This document shows positions 1-6,963 of a stretch of DNA of 9,794 nucleotides, piece by piece; position 1 is the stretch's first letter; every line of letters begins with the position of its first letter. A program made the position numbers and the translations under genes. This DNA is from Mariprofundus sp. (GTDB taxonomy: Bacteria > Pseudomonadota > Zetaproteobacteria > Mariprofundales > Mariprofundaceae). The DNA lies in the NCBI GenBank assembly GCA_015485035.1, contig WFUI01000047.1, forward strand, positions 1 to 9,794, given 5' to 3'. The notes beneath the pieces are model-generated. The model was not told where the DNA came from. It saw only the letters and a list, made by a program, of their open reading frames with translations, and searched no databases.

Positions 1-710
1 ACAGCGATATGGTTCGCCCGCATCAGGGCTGCCACATCCTTTCCAAGAGCGCACCAGCCACCATCACTCAAACTTTCCAGCAACAATGCCTTTTCCCTGA
101 CCACTCCGGACAGTCCACCCAGGCCTTCGCTATGGGCTGCAGTAATACCCGCCAACACGGCAATATCCGGCTGCACCATCGCTGCCAGTCGTACCATTTC
201 ACCGCATTCACTGATGCCACATTCAATGACAGCGATATCGGCATCATCTGGAACACGCAGCAGTGTCTGCGGTACTCCGATCAGATTATTGAGATTAGCG
301 TGGGTAGCCGCAACCTTGAAACCTATGGCGGTAAAACCGGTTTCCAGCATCGAGCGCAAGCTTGTTTTACCATACGAACCGCTAATGGCAATAACGGTCG
401 TCTCTGACAAACACATACGCCAGGCATGGGCAATATCACCCAGTGCCCGCAAGGTGTCCTCCACCTCCAATATGCTGTTATCCAGACCTGACCAGAGAGA
501 TGAAACCCCATGATGGTCACCAATCAGCGCCTGTGCCTGATCAGCTACTGTTGCTGCAAATGTATGACCGTCGAAACTGGGGCCTCGCAAGGCAAGAAAT
601 GCCTGGCCTGACTCAAAATCGCGTGTATCGGTTGTCACGCCGGTGATGACATCTGGAATAACGCCCGACCAACGACCGTTTGTGACACTCGCCATTTTAC
701 TGCCGCTCAT
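1..710 (-). CDS. murF: UDP-N-acetylmuramoyl-tripeptide--D-alanyl-D-alanine ligase MurF, 5' part only
   Basis: MurF adds D-Ala-D-Ala to the UDP-MurNAc-tripeptide in the cytoplasm, the last cytoplasmic step of peptide stem synthesis. I translated about 236 codons from ATG 710-708. The window edge removes the C-terminal half (the family is about 450 residues). Visible are an N-terminal TDTR...GQAFLALRG..FDGH segment (residues 27-49), the Mur ligase ATP loop GSYGKTS (111-117), a NLNN.IGVPQTLL stretch typical of MurF, an E-C-G...G-E segment at the ELG motif, and TAAHSEGLGG near the magnesium-site region. The start overlaps the murE stop as ATGA (707-710), so translation is probably coupled. An in-frame ATG at 695 is an alternative start. 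The ELGAN-type motif reads ECGIS, so the protein is somewhat diverged. The family call is solid. Confidence 0.93.
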   Translation of the reverse strand, partial: MSGSKMASVTNGRWSGVIPDVITGVTTDTRDFESGQAFLALRGPSFDGHTFAATVADQAQALIGDHHGVSSLWSGLDNSILEVEDTLRALGDIAHAWRMCLSETTVIAISGSYGKTSLRSMLETGFTAIGFKVAATHANLNNLIGVPQTLLRVPDDADIAVIECGISECGEMVRLAAMVQPDIAVLAGITAAHSEGLGGLSGVVREKALLLESLSDGGWCALGKDVAALMRANHIA

Positions 711-2236
711 CCGCATACCGACACCCGGTCCAGCCCGTGTTTGCGATGTAAATATTTGTTGGCAACATCAGCATCCAGCCATGGCAGGCGCTGGCCGCAC
801 ACTTCCATGTATGCCTCATGCCCTTTACCTGCAATCACCAGCACGTCACCGTCCTGCAAACAATCAACGGCTTCCGAGATGGCCTGTTCCCTGTCCAGCT
901 GCAGATGAACCTCGGCCCTGTAGGGCTGGGACATGCCGTGCTCAATCTCCGATGCAATCACTGCCGGCATTTCACCGCGCGGATTATCAGATGTAATCCA
1001 GACCACATCAGCCAGATTAGCCGCAATCTCTCCCATATGCGGCCTCTTCTCGCGGTCACGTTCACCACCGCAACCAAATACCAGAATCAGACGCTCGCGC
1101 GTCAGCTTGCGTGCGGCCTCAAGACAATGTTCAAGCGCTTCCGGCGTATGAGCGTAATCAATATAAACCTGTCCGTAACCGGCCTCAAGCTCCTGCATCC
1201 GCCCCGGCGGAGCACTGATATTATCAAGCAAGTCCGGTAAGCCGGACAACGAAATATTCATCGAAACCATTAACGCCAGTGCTGTACAAGCAACATTTTC
1301 AGCATGGAAATCACCCAGCGGAATACCCTCGAGAACAACCTCTTCATCGCCTCGTTTCACGCGCAGCAATCCGGGTAATTCCTGTTCCCAGGCCAGGTCG
1401 ACATCATCACGATATAATCCGTGGCCGTACCAACAGCTATTCTCAGGGGCATGTTGACGAATATCTTCATAATCGGCATTGGCAACCACATTACCGCCCT
1501 GTGCAGCTGTTTTTTGTATAAAACCGGCTTTAGCGGCCAGGTAGGCAGCATAACCACCATGGTCCTGTAAATGATCATGGCCCATATTGGTCCAGATGGC
1601 CGTGTTGAAATGCAGCCCGGCAATGCGCTGCTGGACAATGCCGTGCGATGAAATTTCGCTCACGATGGCATGTACATCGCTTTCACAGGCCGCTGCCAGC
1701 ATGGCATGCATGGTCAACATGGACGGGGTGGTATTGCCGATATCACGAATATCTCCGGCACTGCGCATCCAGCCCAGTGTCCCCGTGCTCCACACAGGTT
1801 TACACTGATAACGGCTCAATGCTTCACGCAACATCCAGGCGACACTGGTTTTCCCATCGGTGCCTGTGATTCCGTATAAATGAATGTTGGCACCTTCGCT
1901 GTGAAGCATGTAGCGCAACATCTGCCCTGCTTTCTCCATATTATCCAGATGCAAATGCGGAAGATCGGTATCTACCTCGACTCCCACACTGATAATCACC
2001 ACAGCACCATTTAAACAGGCAGATTCAGCATATTCGCTGGCATGGTCCCGACTGCGTGGCAAGCACATCATCGCATAGCCGGGTTTGACAAAACGGGAGT
2101 CGTCACAGATACCCATAATATAAACATCTTCATCAACTGGACCACGCCCATCCAGCTCACCGAATCTCTTTCCCAGCTCCCGTAACGAAAAACCTTGCGA
2201 AAACTCGACGGTATGTGTCTGCCCTGAATTATTCAT
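707..2236 (-). CDS. murE: UDP-N-acetylmuramoyl-L-alanyl-D-glutamate--2,6-diaminopimelate ligase MurE
   Basis: MurE ligates the third stem residue to UDP-MurNAc-L-Ala-D-Glu using ATP in the cytoplasm. The 509-residue product has the usual length. In order it shows the N-terminal DSR...PG motif (46-53), the ATP loop GTDGKTS (125-131), NTTPS (168-172), E..SSHG (194-199), TNMGHDHL..HG (216-227), the lysine expected to be carbamylated in YLAAK (K236), DYAHTPEAL (360-368), GCGGERDREKRP (388-399), DNPR (417-420) and GKGHE (470-474). DNPR is the known signature of meso-DAP-specific enzymes; lysine-adding MurE differs at the arginine. This fits a Gram-negative wall. ATG 2236-2234 overlaps the ftsI stop by 8 nt. 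No other ATG precedes the DSR motif, so this start is preferred. Confidence 0.97.
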   Translation of the reverse strand: MNNSGQTHTVEFSQGFSLRELGKRFGELDGRGPVDEDVYIMGICDDSRFVKPGYAMMCLPRSRDHASEYAESACLNGAVVIISVGVEVDTDLPHLHLDNMEKAGQMLRYMLHSEGANIHLYGITGTDGKTSVAWMLREALSRYQCKPVWSTGTLGWMRSAGDIRDIGNTTPSMLTMHAMLAAACESDVHAIVSEISSHGIVQQRIAGLHFNTAIWTNMGHDHLQDHGGYAAYLAAKAGFIQKTAAQGGNVVANADYEDIRQHAPENSCWYGHGLYRDDVDLAWEQELPGLLRVKRGDEEVVLEGIPLGDFHAENVACTALALMVSMNISLSGLPDLLDNISAPPGRMQELEAGYGQVYIDYAHTPEALEHCLEAARKLTRERLILVFGCGGERDREKRPHMGEIAANLADVVWITSDNPRGEMPAVIASEIEHGMSQPYRAEVHLQLDREQAISEAVDCLQDGDVLVIAGKGHEAYMEVCGQRLPWLDADVANKYLHRKHGLDRVSVCG

Positions 2237-4106
2237 TCAGCCATACCTCAAGCATATCCCCATGCTCCAGCCCATTGGTGCTGGCAGGCTTCTGCCGAAT
2301 TACCCAGCCAGAGCCATGCACACGAAGCCTGAGCCCCCGGCTGGCAGCAAAGCGCCTGACTTCCCGCATCGACATACCATTCACTGATTCAGCTGCTGCC
2401 AGCGATGCAACATCGGCGACTTCCAGGGTTTTCCATTCCGGTTCATCATTCTCTATCCGGGCTGAAACGCCCAGGTAAGGCAACACGCTTTCTGCAATAT
2501 GCCGAAAAATCGGCGCCGCCACCTGACCACCATAAATGCTTTTTTTCGGCTCATCCACGACGACGACAATAGCCAATTGCGGATCATCCGCCGGAACCAG
2601 GCCGGCGAATACGGCATTGTATTTGCCTTTACTGTATCCACCCCTCGAATTGGGTTTTTGCGCCGTCCCTGTCTTCCCTGCAACAGAATATCCAGCCGGC
2701 ACTGCTTTCCATCCGGTGCCATCCTTGCTCGTCGCATACTCCATCATGCGTACTACCTGCCTGGCGATTTTTGCCTTCATCACCCGCTCAGGTGGCTGCT
2801 TGCCCAGCTGATCAGCGAACAAGACCGGTGCGACATGCTCTCCTGCATTGGCCAATACGGAAAATGCCGCTGCAAGCTGCAACGGCGTGACCGCGATACC
2901 CTGTCCGAATGCGATATTAGCTGTTTCGACTGGCCCCCAACGATCGGGGGGCAGCACAATGCCATGTGATTCTCCACTTAAACCGGTACCGCTTCTGCTT
3001 CCGAAGCCAGCCCGGGACAGCGTGTCATAGAGTGCCTCCGGGCCAATATCCATAGCTAACTTGGCTGCACCTATATTACTGGAATGCACCAGTATACCGG
3101 TAATATCAAGCCACCCTGCCTTGTGATCATCATGAATGGTGTAGTCGGCAACCCGCATCGAACCATTTTCGCAAAACACGCGCGAGTCTGGCTGCCAGCG
3201 TCCGGATTCAAGTGCAGCGGCAACGGTAAAAGGCTTCATGGTCGAGCCCGGCTCAAACACATCGGTTATAGCTCTGTTGCGCCATTCTCCCGGATGAAAG
3301 TGCCGATAGTTATTCGGGTTGTAACCCGGCCAATTGACCATTGCCAGAATCGCACCATCTTTTGGACGCATCACAACGACCGAACCACCTTTGGCACGCT
3401 GTTCGCGCACACCCTCGGCAAGTGCAGCATAAGCCAGACTCTGGATCGAAGCGTCCAGCGTCAGCGTCATTGCTTTGCCCGGAACAGGTGGTCTAATCCA
3501 GCCACTGTCAGGTAATGAATGTCCTCTTGCATCGCGTCTGACCTGACGAAGCCCGGGTTTTCCTGTCAGTGTATCGTTCCAGGTACGCTCCACACCCTCA
3601 AGACCACGACCATCAATACCGACAAAGCCGAGCAAATGACCTGTCTCGGGCCCCAACGGCTGATAACGACGCCATTCCTGCTCCCGACGAATACCCGGAA
3701 TATTCAGCGCCATCACTTTTTCCGCCACTGATGGCGGGACCTGCCGGGCCAGCCAGACAAAACCCTTCCGCTTGCGCAGTTTTCGTTTCAATTTTGAAGC
3801 TGACAGTCCAAGAGCCTTGGCCAGAGCACCAACACGCTCGACAGGCACCTCATCGGCAATCGCCGCAATAGACGGAATCTCGACACTTTCAGCCAGCGTA
3901 CGGCCCTGGCTGTCCAGGATCGGTCCGCGCGGAGCCATGATGGTATATTCACGATAACGCTGCTTTTCCGCCTTGGCGCTCAAGACATCTGCCTGCAACC
4001 ACTGCAAATCAACCGCCCTTACCGCCAGCAAAAGCAGTCCCAGCAGCAGCAGCCCTGCTACAGCCTCAATACGGCGACGGACATAAATCTGTTCATTCCG
4101 GTTCAC
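2229..4106 (-). CDS. ftsI: Peptidoglycan D,D-transpeptidase FtsI (PBP3) with C-terminal PASTA domain
   Basis: This is the class B penicillin-binding protein that crosslinks septal peptidoglycan with FtsW and FtsQLB. The 625-residue product has a short cytoplasmic start, a membrane segment at about 15-33, the dimerisation-domain motif RGPILDSQGRTLA (60-72), and a transpeptidase domain with S288-T-M-K291 (acylated serine S288), S342-S-N344 and K478-T-G-T481. After the transpeptidase comes a linker and then a PASTA-like domain at about 563-625 (GMSMREVRRFAASRGL... VIRQKPA... GDMLEVWL). E. coli FtsI, 588 residues, has no PASTA domain. The domain is common in Firmicute and actinobacterial PBPs and occurs in some proteobacteria. 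The start codon is GTG (4106-4104) inside GTGA shared with the ftsL stop, which suggests coupling to FtsL, its partner. Confidence 0.96.
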   Translation of the reverse strand: MNRNEQIYVRRRIEAVAGLLLLGLLLLAVRAVDLQWLQADVLSAKAEKQRYREYTIMAPRGPILDSQGRTLAESVEIPSIAAIADEVPVERVGALAKALGLSASKLKRKLRKRKGFVWLARQVPPSVAEKVMALNIPGIRREQEWRRYQPLGPETGHLLGFVGIDGRGLEGVERTWNDTLTGKPGLRQVRRDARGHSLPDSGWIRPPVPGKAMTLTLDASIQSLAYAALAEGVREQRAKGGSVVVMRPKDGAILAMVNWPGYNPNNYRHFHPGEWRNRAITDVFEPGSTMKPFTVAAALESGRWQPDSRVFCENGSMRVADYTIHDDHKAGWLDITGILVHSSNIGAAKLAMDIGPEALYDTLSRAGFGSRSGTGLSGESHGIVLPPDRWGPVETANIAFGQGIAVTPLQLAAAFSVLANAGEHVAPVLFADQLGKQPPERVMKAKIARQVVRMMEYATSKDGTGWKAVPAGYSVAGKTGTAQKPNSRGGYSKGKYNAVFAGLVPADDPQLAIVVVVDEPKKSIYGGQVAAPIFRHIAESVLPYLGVSARIENDEPEWKTLEVADVASLAAAESVNGMSMREVRRFAASRGLRLRVHGSGWVIRQKPASTNGLEHGDMLEVWLNE

Positions 4107-4366
4107 AGGTGGACCACCTGCATCGGTTTCGGCGGCGCCATGCCCAGCTTGCTGTTAGCATATTGACGCAAACGCTCCGGCCGGGTCAGGCTTGCAGCCT
4201 CAAGCCTCAGCTTGCTTGATTCACGCTGAATATCCTTTTGCTTCGCCACCAAGCGCTGTGTTTCCAGAGACATCTCGTAACGCAAATGCGACAACCAGAT
4301 CTGGCCTGCCGCCAACACAGCGATGCACAGCGGCAACATCATCCAGAGCTTAAACCAGCCGCGCAT
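4103..4366 (-). CDS. ftsL: Cell division protein FtsL
   Basis: FtsL is a small bitopic inner-membrane protein that forms the FtsQLB complex and activates FtsWI at the septum. The 87-residue product has a 6-residue cytoplasmic tail, one hydrophobic segment at about 7-26, a periplasmic stretch at 32-60 rich in charged and heptad-like residues (a likely coiled coil), and a C-terminal PERLRQYANSKLGMAPPKP motif that matches the conserved end of the family. It is shorter than E. coli FtsL (121 residues), mostly at the N-terminus. Position between rsmH and ftsI supports the call. ATG 4366-4364 shares one base with the rsmH stop (TGATG), and its stop overlaps the GTG of ftsI. Confidence 0.92.
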   Translation of the reverse strand: MRGWFKLWMMLPLCIAVLAAGQIWLSHLRYEMSLETQRLVAKQKDIQRESSKLRLEAASLTRPERLRQYANSKLGMAPPKPMQVVHL

Positions 4367-5361
4367 CAGTGCAGCCCTCCTGAATATCCAGCCAGCTTTT
4401 TCGCCTCGTCTGCCGTTAATCGTTGTGCCACCCTCAACATGGAAGATCGACTGCGCGGGTTGGCCGCAAGTTCCATATCATCAGCACGTAACGGCTTCTT
4501 CTGAAGCCAGCGCATGGTCGGTTGTTTGCCGCACATGCAGATCGGCATTTCCGGCGGACAGACACAGGCATGTACCTGTGCCTCAATCAAATCCCGGATC
4601 CGGCGGTCTTCGCCGGAATGAAACGAAATAACCGCCAGTTTTCCACCCGGCTGAAGATGCGCCATAGCGGCCCGGATACCCGCATCAATCTGATCCATTT
4701 CCCCGTTCACCCAGATACGCAACGCCTGAAAGGTACGTGTAGCCGGATGCGTTTTACCGAAACGAGCCTGTTTGGGCACAGCATGGAAACAGATATTTTC
4801 GAGATCAGCTGTGGAATTCAGTTTGCTGGAACGGAACGCTTTCAATATCGCAGCGGCGATACGCCGTGCATAACGCTCATCGCCGAAGCTGCGTAATACA
4901 TCAACAAGCTCTCGCTCGGATACATGCTCCAGCATCTGGCTTAACGGTTGACCGTTTTCCGTATCCATACGCATGTCCAGCGGCCCGTCCTGCCTGAATG
5001 AAAAACCGCGTATTGCATTGTCCACCTGCGGTGAAGAAACCCCGAGGTCGAAACCAATGCCGCTCACCTGCTCCCAGCCCTCGCTCTCAAGTCCGGCCCC
5101 GAGCCGGGCGAAATCACTGTGCAGAATAGAAAAACGCCCATCTTCCTGCGCCAGTTGCTTTCCCGCAGCGACAGCCTCGGGATCACGGTCGAAGGCAAGC
5201 AACCGCCCTTTGTCTGACAGCCTGGCAAGCAGAGCCCTGCTGTGCCCGCCGCGACCGAATGTACAATCAACATAACGCCCGTCAGGATCAGAGAGCATAG
5301 CATCAACAAAAGCATCCCGGAGCACCGGAATATGTTCGGGGTATTGTTTAATCGTAGCCAC
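4366..5361 (-). CDS. rsmH: 16S rRNA (cytosine(1402)-N(4))-methyltransferase RsmH (MraW)
   Basis: RsmH uses S-adenosylmethionine to N4-methylate C1402 of 16S rRNA at the ribosomal P site. With the GTG start at 5361-5359 the product has 331 residues. Seen are HIPVL (10-14), the SAM-binding loop DCTFGRGGHS (32-41), DLGVSSPQ (105-112), RGFSFR..GPLDMRMD (118-133), HPATRTFQALRIWVN (205-219), ISFHSGEDR (245-253), a CxC...CxC stretch (266-277) and NPRSRSSMLR (301-310). A longer reading from TTG at 5379 would overlap mraZ by 17 nt and has no visible ribosome site. GTG lies 1 nt after the mraZ stop and puts HIPVL at the usual distance from the N-terminus, so I prefer it. The stop overlaps ftsL by one base. 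Confidence 0.96.
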   Translation of the reverse strand: MATIKQYPEHIPVLRDAFVDAMLSDPDGRYVDCTFGRGGHSRALLARLSDKGRLLAFDRDPEAVAAGKQLAQEDGRFSILHSDFARLGAGLESEGWEQVSGIGFDLGVSSPQVDNAIRGFSFRQDGPLDMRMDTENGQPLSQMLEHVSERELVDVLRSFGDERYARRIAAAILKAFRSSKLNSTADLENICFHAVPKQARFGKTHPATRTFQALRIWVNGEMDQIDAGIRAAMAHLQPGGKLAVISFHSGEDRRIRDLIEAQVHACVCPPEMPICMCGKQPTMRWLQKKPLRADDMELAANPRSRSSMLRVAQRLTADEAKKLAGYSGGLH

Positions 5362-5362
5362 A

Positions 5363-5794
5363 TCACAGGCCCAGCTCAAAATTCTGGGCCAGCATCAGAT
5401 CGGCCTCGAGCTGCTTGTCCCAGCTGCCCTTATCCCAGATTTCAAAAGTTTCACCGGCGCCGGCAAACTGAATACAGCGATTCAACGATGCGTAATCGCG
5501 CAGGGCCGGGGAGAGGAGGACCCGGCCCTGGCGATCTGCCAAACATTCCTGTGCCGAACTGATAACGATACGCTTGTAGGCACGCAGCGCCTCACTCGGC
5601 GGCGTAGCACTGATACGTTTCTGTAAACGATTCCACTCACGCTTGGGATAGGCCACAAGACAGCGGGAATGAGGCGTACGGGTAATAATTAACTGTCCTT
5701 CTGCATGACAATTCTTCAACACATCACGGAATGCAGCAGGGATACTTACGCGCCCCTTGTCATCCATGTTATTGCTGAACTCACCCTGAAACAT
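5363..5794 (-). CDS. mraZ: Transcriptional regulator MraZ
   Basis: MraZ is a DNA-binding protein with two AbrB/SpoVT-like swapped-hairpin domains that represses the dcw operon by binding repeated TGGG boxes upstream of its own gene. From ATG 5794-5792 the product has 143 residues (E. coli 152). It begins MFQGEFSNNMDDKGRVSIPA, the classic family start, with the first DxxGR at 11-15 and the second (DRQGR) at 87-91. A longer frame to GTG 5839 adds 15 basic residues unlike the family. That GTG lies within a putative MraZ box and close to the predicted transcript start, so I reject it. A GGAGGGG ribosome site lies at 5805-5811. It is the first gene of the divisional cluster, followed by rsmH after 1 nt. 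Confidence 0.95.
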   Translation of the reverse strand: MFQGEFSNNMDDKGRVSIPAAFRDVLKNCHAEGQLIITRTPHSRCLVAYPKREWNRLQKRISATPPSEALRAYKRIVISSAQECLADRQGRVLLSPALRDYASLNRCIQFAGAGETFEIWDKGSWDKQLEADLMLAQNFELGL

Positions 5795-5804
5795 CCTGCG
5801 CCAG

Positions 5805-5811
5805 CCCCTCC
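5805..5811 (-). promoter_or_regulatory. Ribosome binding site of mraZ
   Basis: Reading the minus strand, GGAGGGG lies 10 nt before ATG 5794. This supports the short MraZ start over the GTG at 5839. Confidence 0.6.
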
Positions 5812-5833
5812 GATTTCGTGGTGTGGTCTGTTT

Positions 5834-5891
5834 ACCCACTATTCCCCACTAAATGCCAATAATGTCCCCCAATCCACCCTTGTCAACCCCA
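5834..5891 (-). promoter_or_regulatory. Putative MraZ operator: repeated TGGGN boxes
   Basis: On the minus strand TGGG boxes occur at 5891-5887, 5871-5867, 5848-5844 and 5838-5834. A degenerate AAGGG sits midway between the first two (5881-5877). The last pair has exactly the 10-bp period (TGGGG-N5-TGGGT), and the first two are 20 bp apart. E. coli MraZ is known to bind direct TGGGN repeats separated by 5 bp upstream of mraZ. The group overlaps the -35 hexamer flank, the spacer and the early transcribed region of the predicted mraZ promoter. Confidence 0.65.
5859..5886 (-). promoter_or_regulatory. Sigma-70-type promoter of mraZ and the dcw operon
   Basis: On the minus strand a perfect TTGACA (5886-5881) is followed by a 16-nt spacer and CATTAT (5864-5859), 4 of 6 to TATAAT. 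Transcription would begin near 5852, giving a leader of about 57 nt before ATG 5794. GTGGG-type boxes overlap the -35 region and spacer and also lie just downstream of the predicted start, which fits autorepression by MraZ. Not tested experimentally. Confidence 0.7.
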
Positions 5892-5917
5892 CCGTTCGAC
5901 TATTTTTCTTCGAACGG
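5892..5917. repeat. Perfect 8-bp inverted repeat in the divergent control region
   Basis: CCGTTCGA (5892-5899) and TCGAACGG (5910-5917) are perfect reverse complements separated by a 10-nt T-rich spacer. The repeat begins 6 bp upstream of the mraZ -35 hexamer. It is not followed by a T-run on the plus strand, so a terminator is unlikely. An operator for a dimeric regulator or a cruciform/hairpin element is possible. No known regulator site is recognised. Confidence 0.6.
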
Positions 5918-5963
5918 GAGATTCAGACACAGTTATCCGTTATATTACTCCGGTATTTATTGG

Positions 5964-5979
5964 TGGGGGAATGTGGGTA
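5964..5979 (+). promoter_or_regulatory. MraZ-like TGGG box pair facing the divergent gene
   Basis: TGGGGGAATGTGGGTA reads on the plus strand as TGGGG-N5-TGGGT with a 10-bp period. It matches 13 of 16 positions of the mraZ-side pair on the other strand (5848-5833). It lies 25 bp before the preferred start of the YcgN-like gene. No convincing -35 was found for this direction; a possible -10 is TATATT at 5941-5946. The operator role is inferred. Confidence 0.45.
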
Positions 5980-6003
5980 GTATCCCCCGACAAGGCGGAA
6001 ATA

Positions 6004-6438
6004 TTGATATTCTGGAAAGAAAAGACTTTGGCTGAAATGTCTGACAAGGAGTGGGAATCACTCTGCGATGGCTGTGGGCGCTGTTGTGTATGGAAATTTG
6101 AGGATGCGGATTCGGGTGAAATCCTATACACCGATATCCGCTGCAGGCTGTTTAATGACGCAAACTGCTGCTGCACAGATTATCGACACAGAAGTACGCT
6201 GGTACCCGATTGTATGGAAATCAGAAAACTGGAAGACAAACAGTTTTCATGGCTGCCGAAGACCTGTGCCTATCGCCTGCTACATGAGGGGAAATCACTG
6301 TTCGACTGGCATCCACTGATTTCCGGAGATCAGGCATCTGTACACAAAGCCGGCATTTCACTGCAGAAAAAAACTGTATGCGGCGAGCATCTCAGCGAAG
6401 AAGATATTGTGCGCCACATTATTGACCCGGATGCATAA
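6004..6438 (+). CDS. ycgN: YcgN family (UPF0260) cysteine-cluster protein
   Basis: This is a small cytosolic protein of the UPF0260/CxxCxxCC family, whose members carry a putative zinc- or iron-binding cysteine cluster. The biochemical role is not established. From TTG 6004 it has 144 residues, close to E. coli YcgN (153). Shared landmarks are FW.EKTLAEM..EEWESLCDGCGRCC-type sequence (cluster C21-DGCGR-CC28), further cysteines at 47, 55-57, 70, 88 and 126, and WLPKTCAYRLL.EGK.L.DWHPL (83-104). Start choice: AAGGCGGA at 5992-5999 sits well before TTG 6004. The upstream ATG at 5971 would add 11 unconserved residues, has only a GGTGGGGG directly against it, and falls inside the MraZ-like box pair. 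The 5971 start remains possible. The stop overlaps the next gene by 8 nt. Confidence 0.87.
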   Translation: MIFWKEKTLAEMSDKEWESLCDGCGRCCVWKFEDADSGEILYTDIRCRLFNDANCCCTDYRHRSTLVPDCMEIRKLEDKQFSWLPKTCAYRLLHEGKSLFDWHPLISGDQASVHKAGISLQKKTVCGEHLSEEDIVRHIIDPDA

Positions 6439-6889
6439 AACCGAACTGTGCCCCTGTGGCAGCGGTAAAATGTATACGGATTGCTGCAAGCCGGTGATTG
6501 AAGGAACGGTTGCCGCCAGTGCCGAAGCATTAATGCGCTCCCGTTATTCGGCCTACGTACGCGGCCGCTGGAATTACCTGCATGCAAGCTGGCATCCCGA
6601 CACACGCCCCTCGAAAATCTCTCCCGCTTCCACCGTCTGGCTGGGGCTTACAATTATTCAAACCACCGAAGACACAGTAGAATTTATTGCAGGTTTCCGG
6701 GAAAACGGAAAAATCATGGCACTGCACGAAACCAGCCGTTTTGCACAAGTGGACGGGCACTGGCGCTATCGGGATGGCACCTGCGATATTTCCGAAGCAG
6801 GCCGTAACACGCCCTGCCCCTGCGGCAGCGGCCTGAAAACCAAACACTGTTGTGGCAAGCTATTAAGAAGTCTCAAAGCCTCCCGGTGA
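6431..6889 (+). CDS. ychJ: YchJ family protein with two SEC-C metal-binding motifs
   Basis: The product is homologous to E. coli YchJ: a SEC-C motif at each end around a central NTF2-like domain. SEC-C motifs bind zinc, as in the SecA C-terminus, and the protein's cellular role is unknown. The 152-residue product has CPCGSGKMYTDCC (7-19) and CPCGSGLKTKHCC (129-141), with the family marker LMRSRYSAYV in the first third and WLGLTI, SRF, GHWRYRDG in the middle. ATG 6431-6433 lies within the end of the YcgN-like gene (ATGCATAA), so translation is probably coupled. A longer frame from 6407 adds 8 residues not seen in the family. No strong ribosome site is visible. In E. coli ycgN and ychJ are separate loci, so their overlap here is notable. 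Confidence 0.9.
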   Translation: MHKTELCPCGSGKMYTDCCKPVIEGTVAASAEALMRSRYSAYVRGRWNYLHASWHPDTRPSKISPASTVWLGLTIIQTTEDTVEFIAGFRENGKIMALHETSRFAQVDGHWRYRDGTCDISEAGRNTPCPCGSGLKTKHCCGKLLRSLKASR

Positions 6890-6929
6890 AAACAAGTGCG
6901 CTTTTTTCTATCGGTCGCGAACAATGACA

Positions 6930-6957
6930 TTGGCAGGAATCAAAAGCTGATTATACT
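6930..6957 (+). promoter_or_regulatory. Predicted promoter of dnaQ
   Basis: TTGGCA (6930-6935), a 16-nt spacer and TATACT (6952-6957) resemble a sigma-70 promoter. The expected start point, about 7 nt after the -10, is 6964, which is the A of the dnaQ ATG. No ribosome site lies before that ATG, so a leaderless transcript is suggested. Confidence 0.55.
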
Positions 6958-6963
6958 ACGCCC

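Noticed and set aside
4366..5379. Longer RsmH from TTG 5379
   Set aside because: It overlaps mraZ by 17 nt without a ribosome site; GTG 5361 gives the normal N-terminus.
5363..5839. Longer MraZ from GTG 5839
   Set aside because: The extra 15 residues are unlike the family, the GTG is inside a TGGG box near the predicted transcript start, and a ribosome site fits ATG 5794.
5892..5917. LexA-type SOS box
   Set aside because: The arms read GTTCG...CGAAC with a long spacer, the reverse orientation of the Gram-positive CGAAC-N4-GTTCG box and unlike CTGT-N8-ACAG.
6893..6908. Possible terminator (T-run after GTGCGC) behind the YchJ-like gene
   Set aside because: Only a weak, interrupted stem of mostly A-T pairs can be drawn, so I cannot support a terminator.
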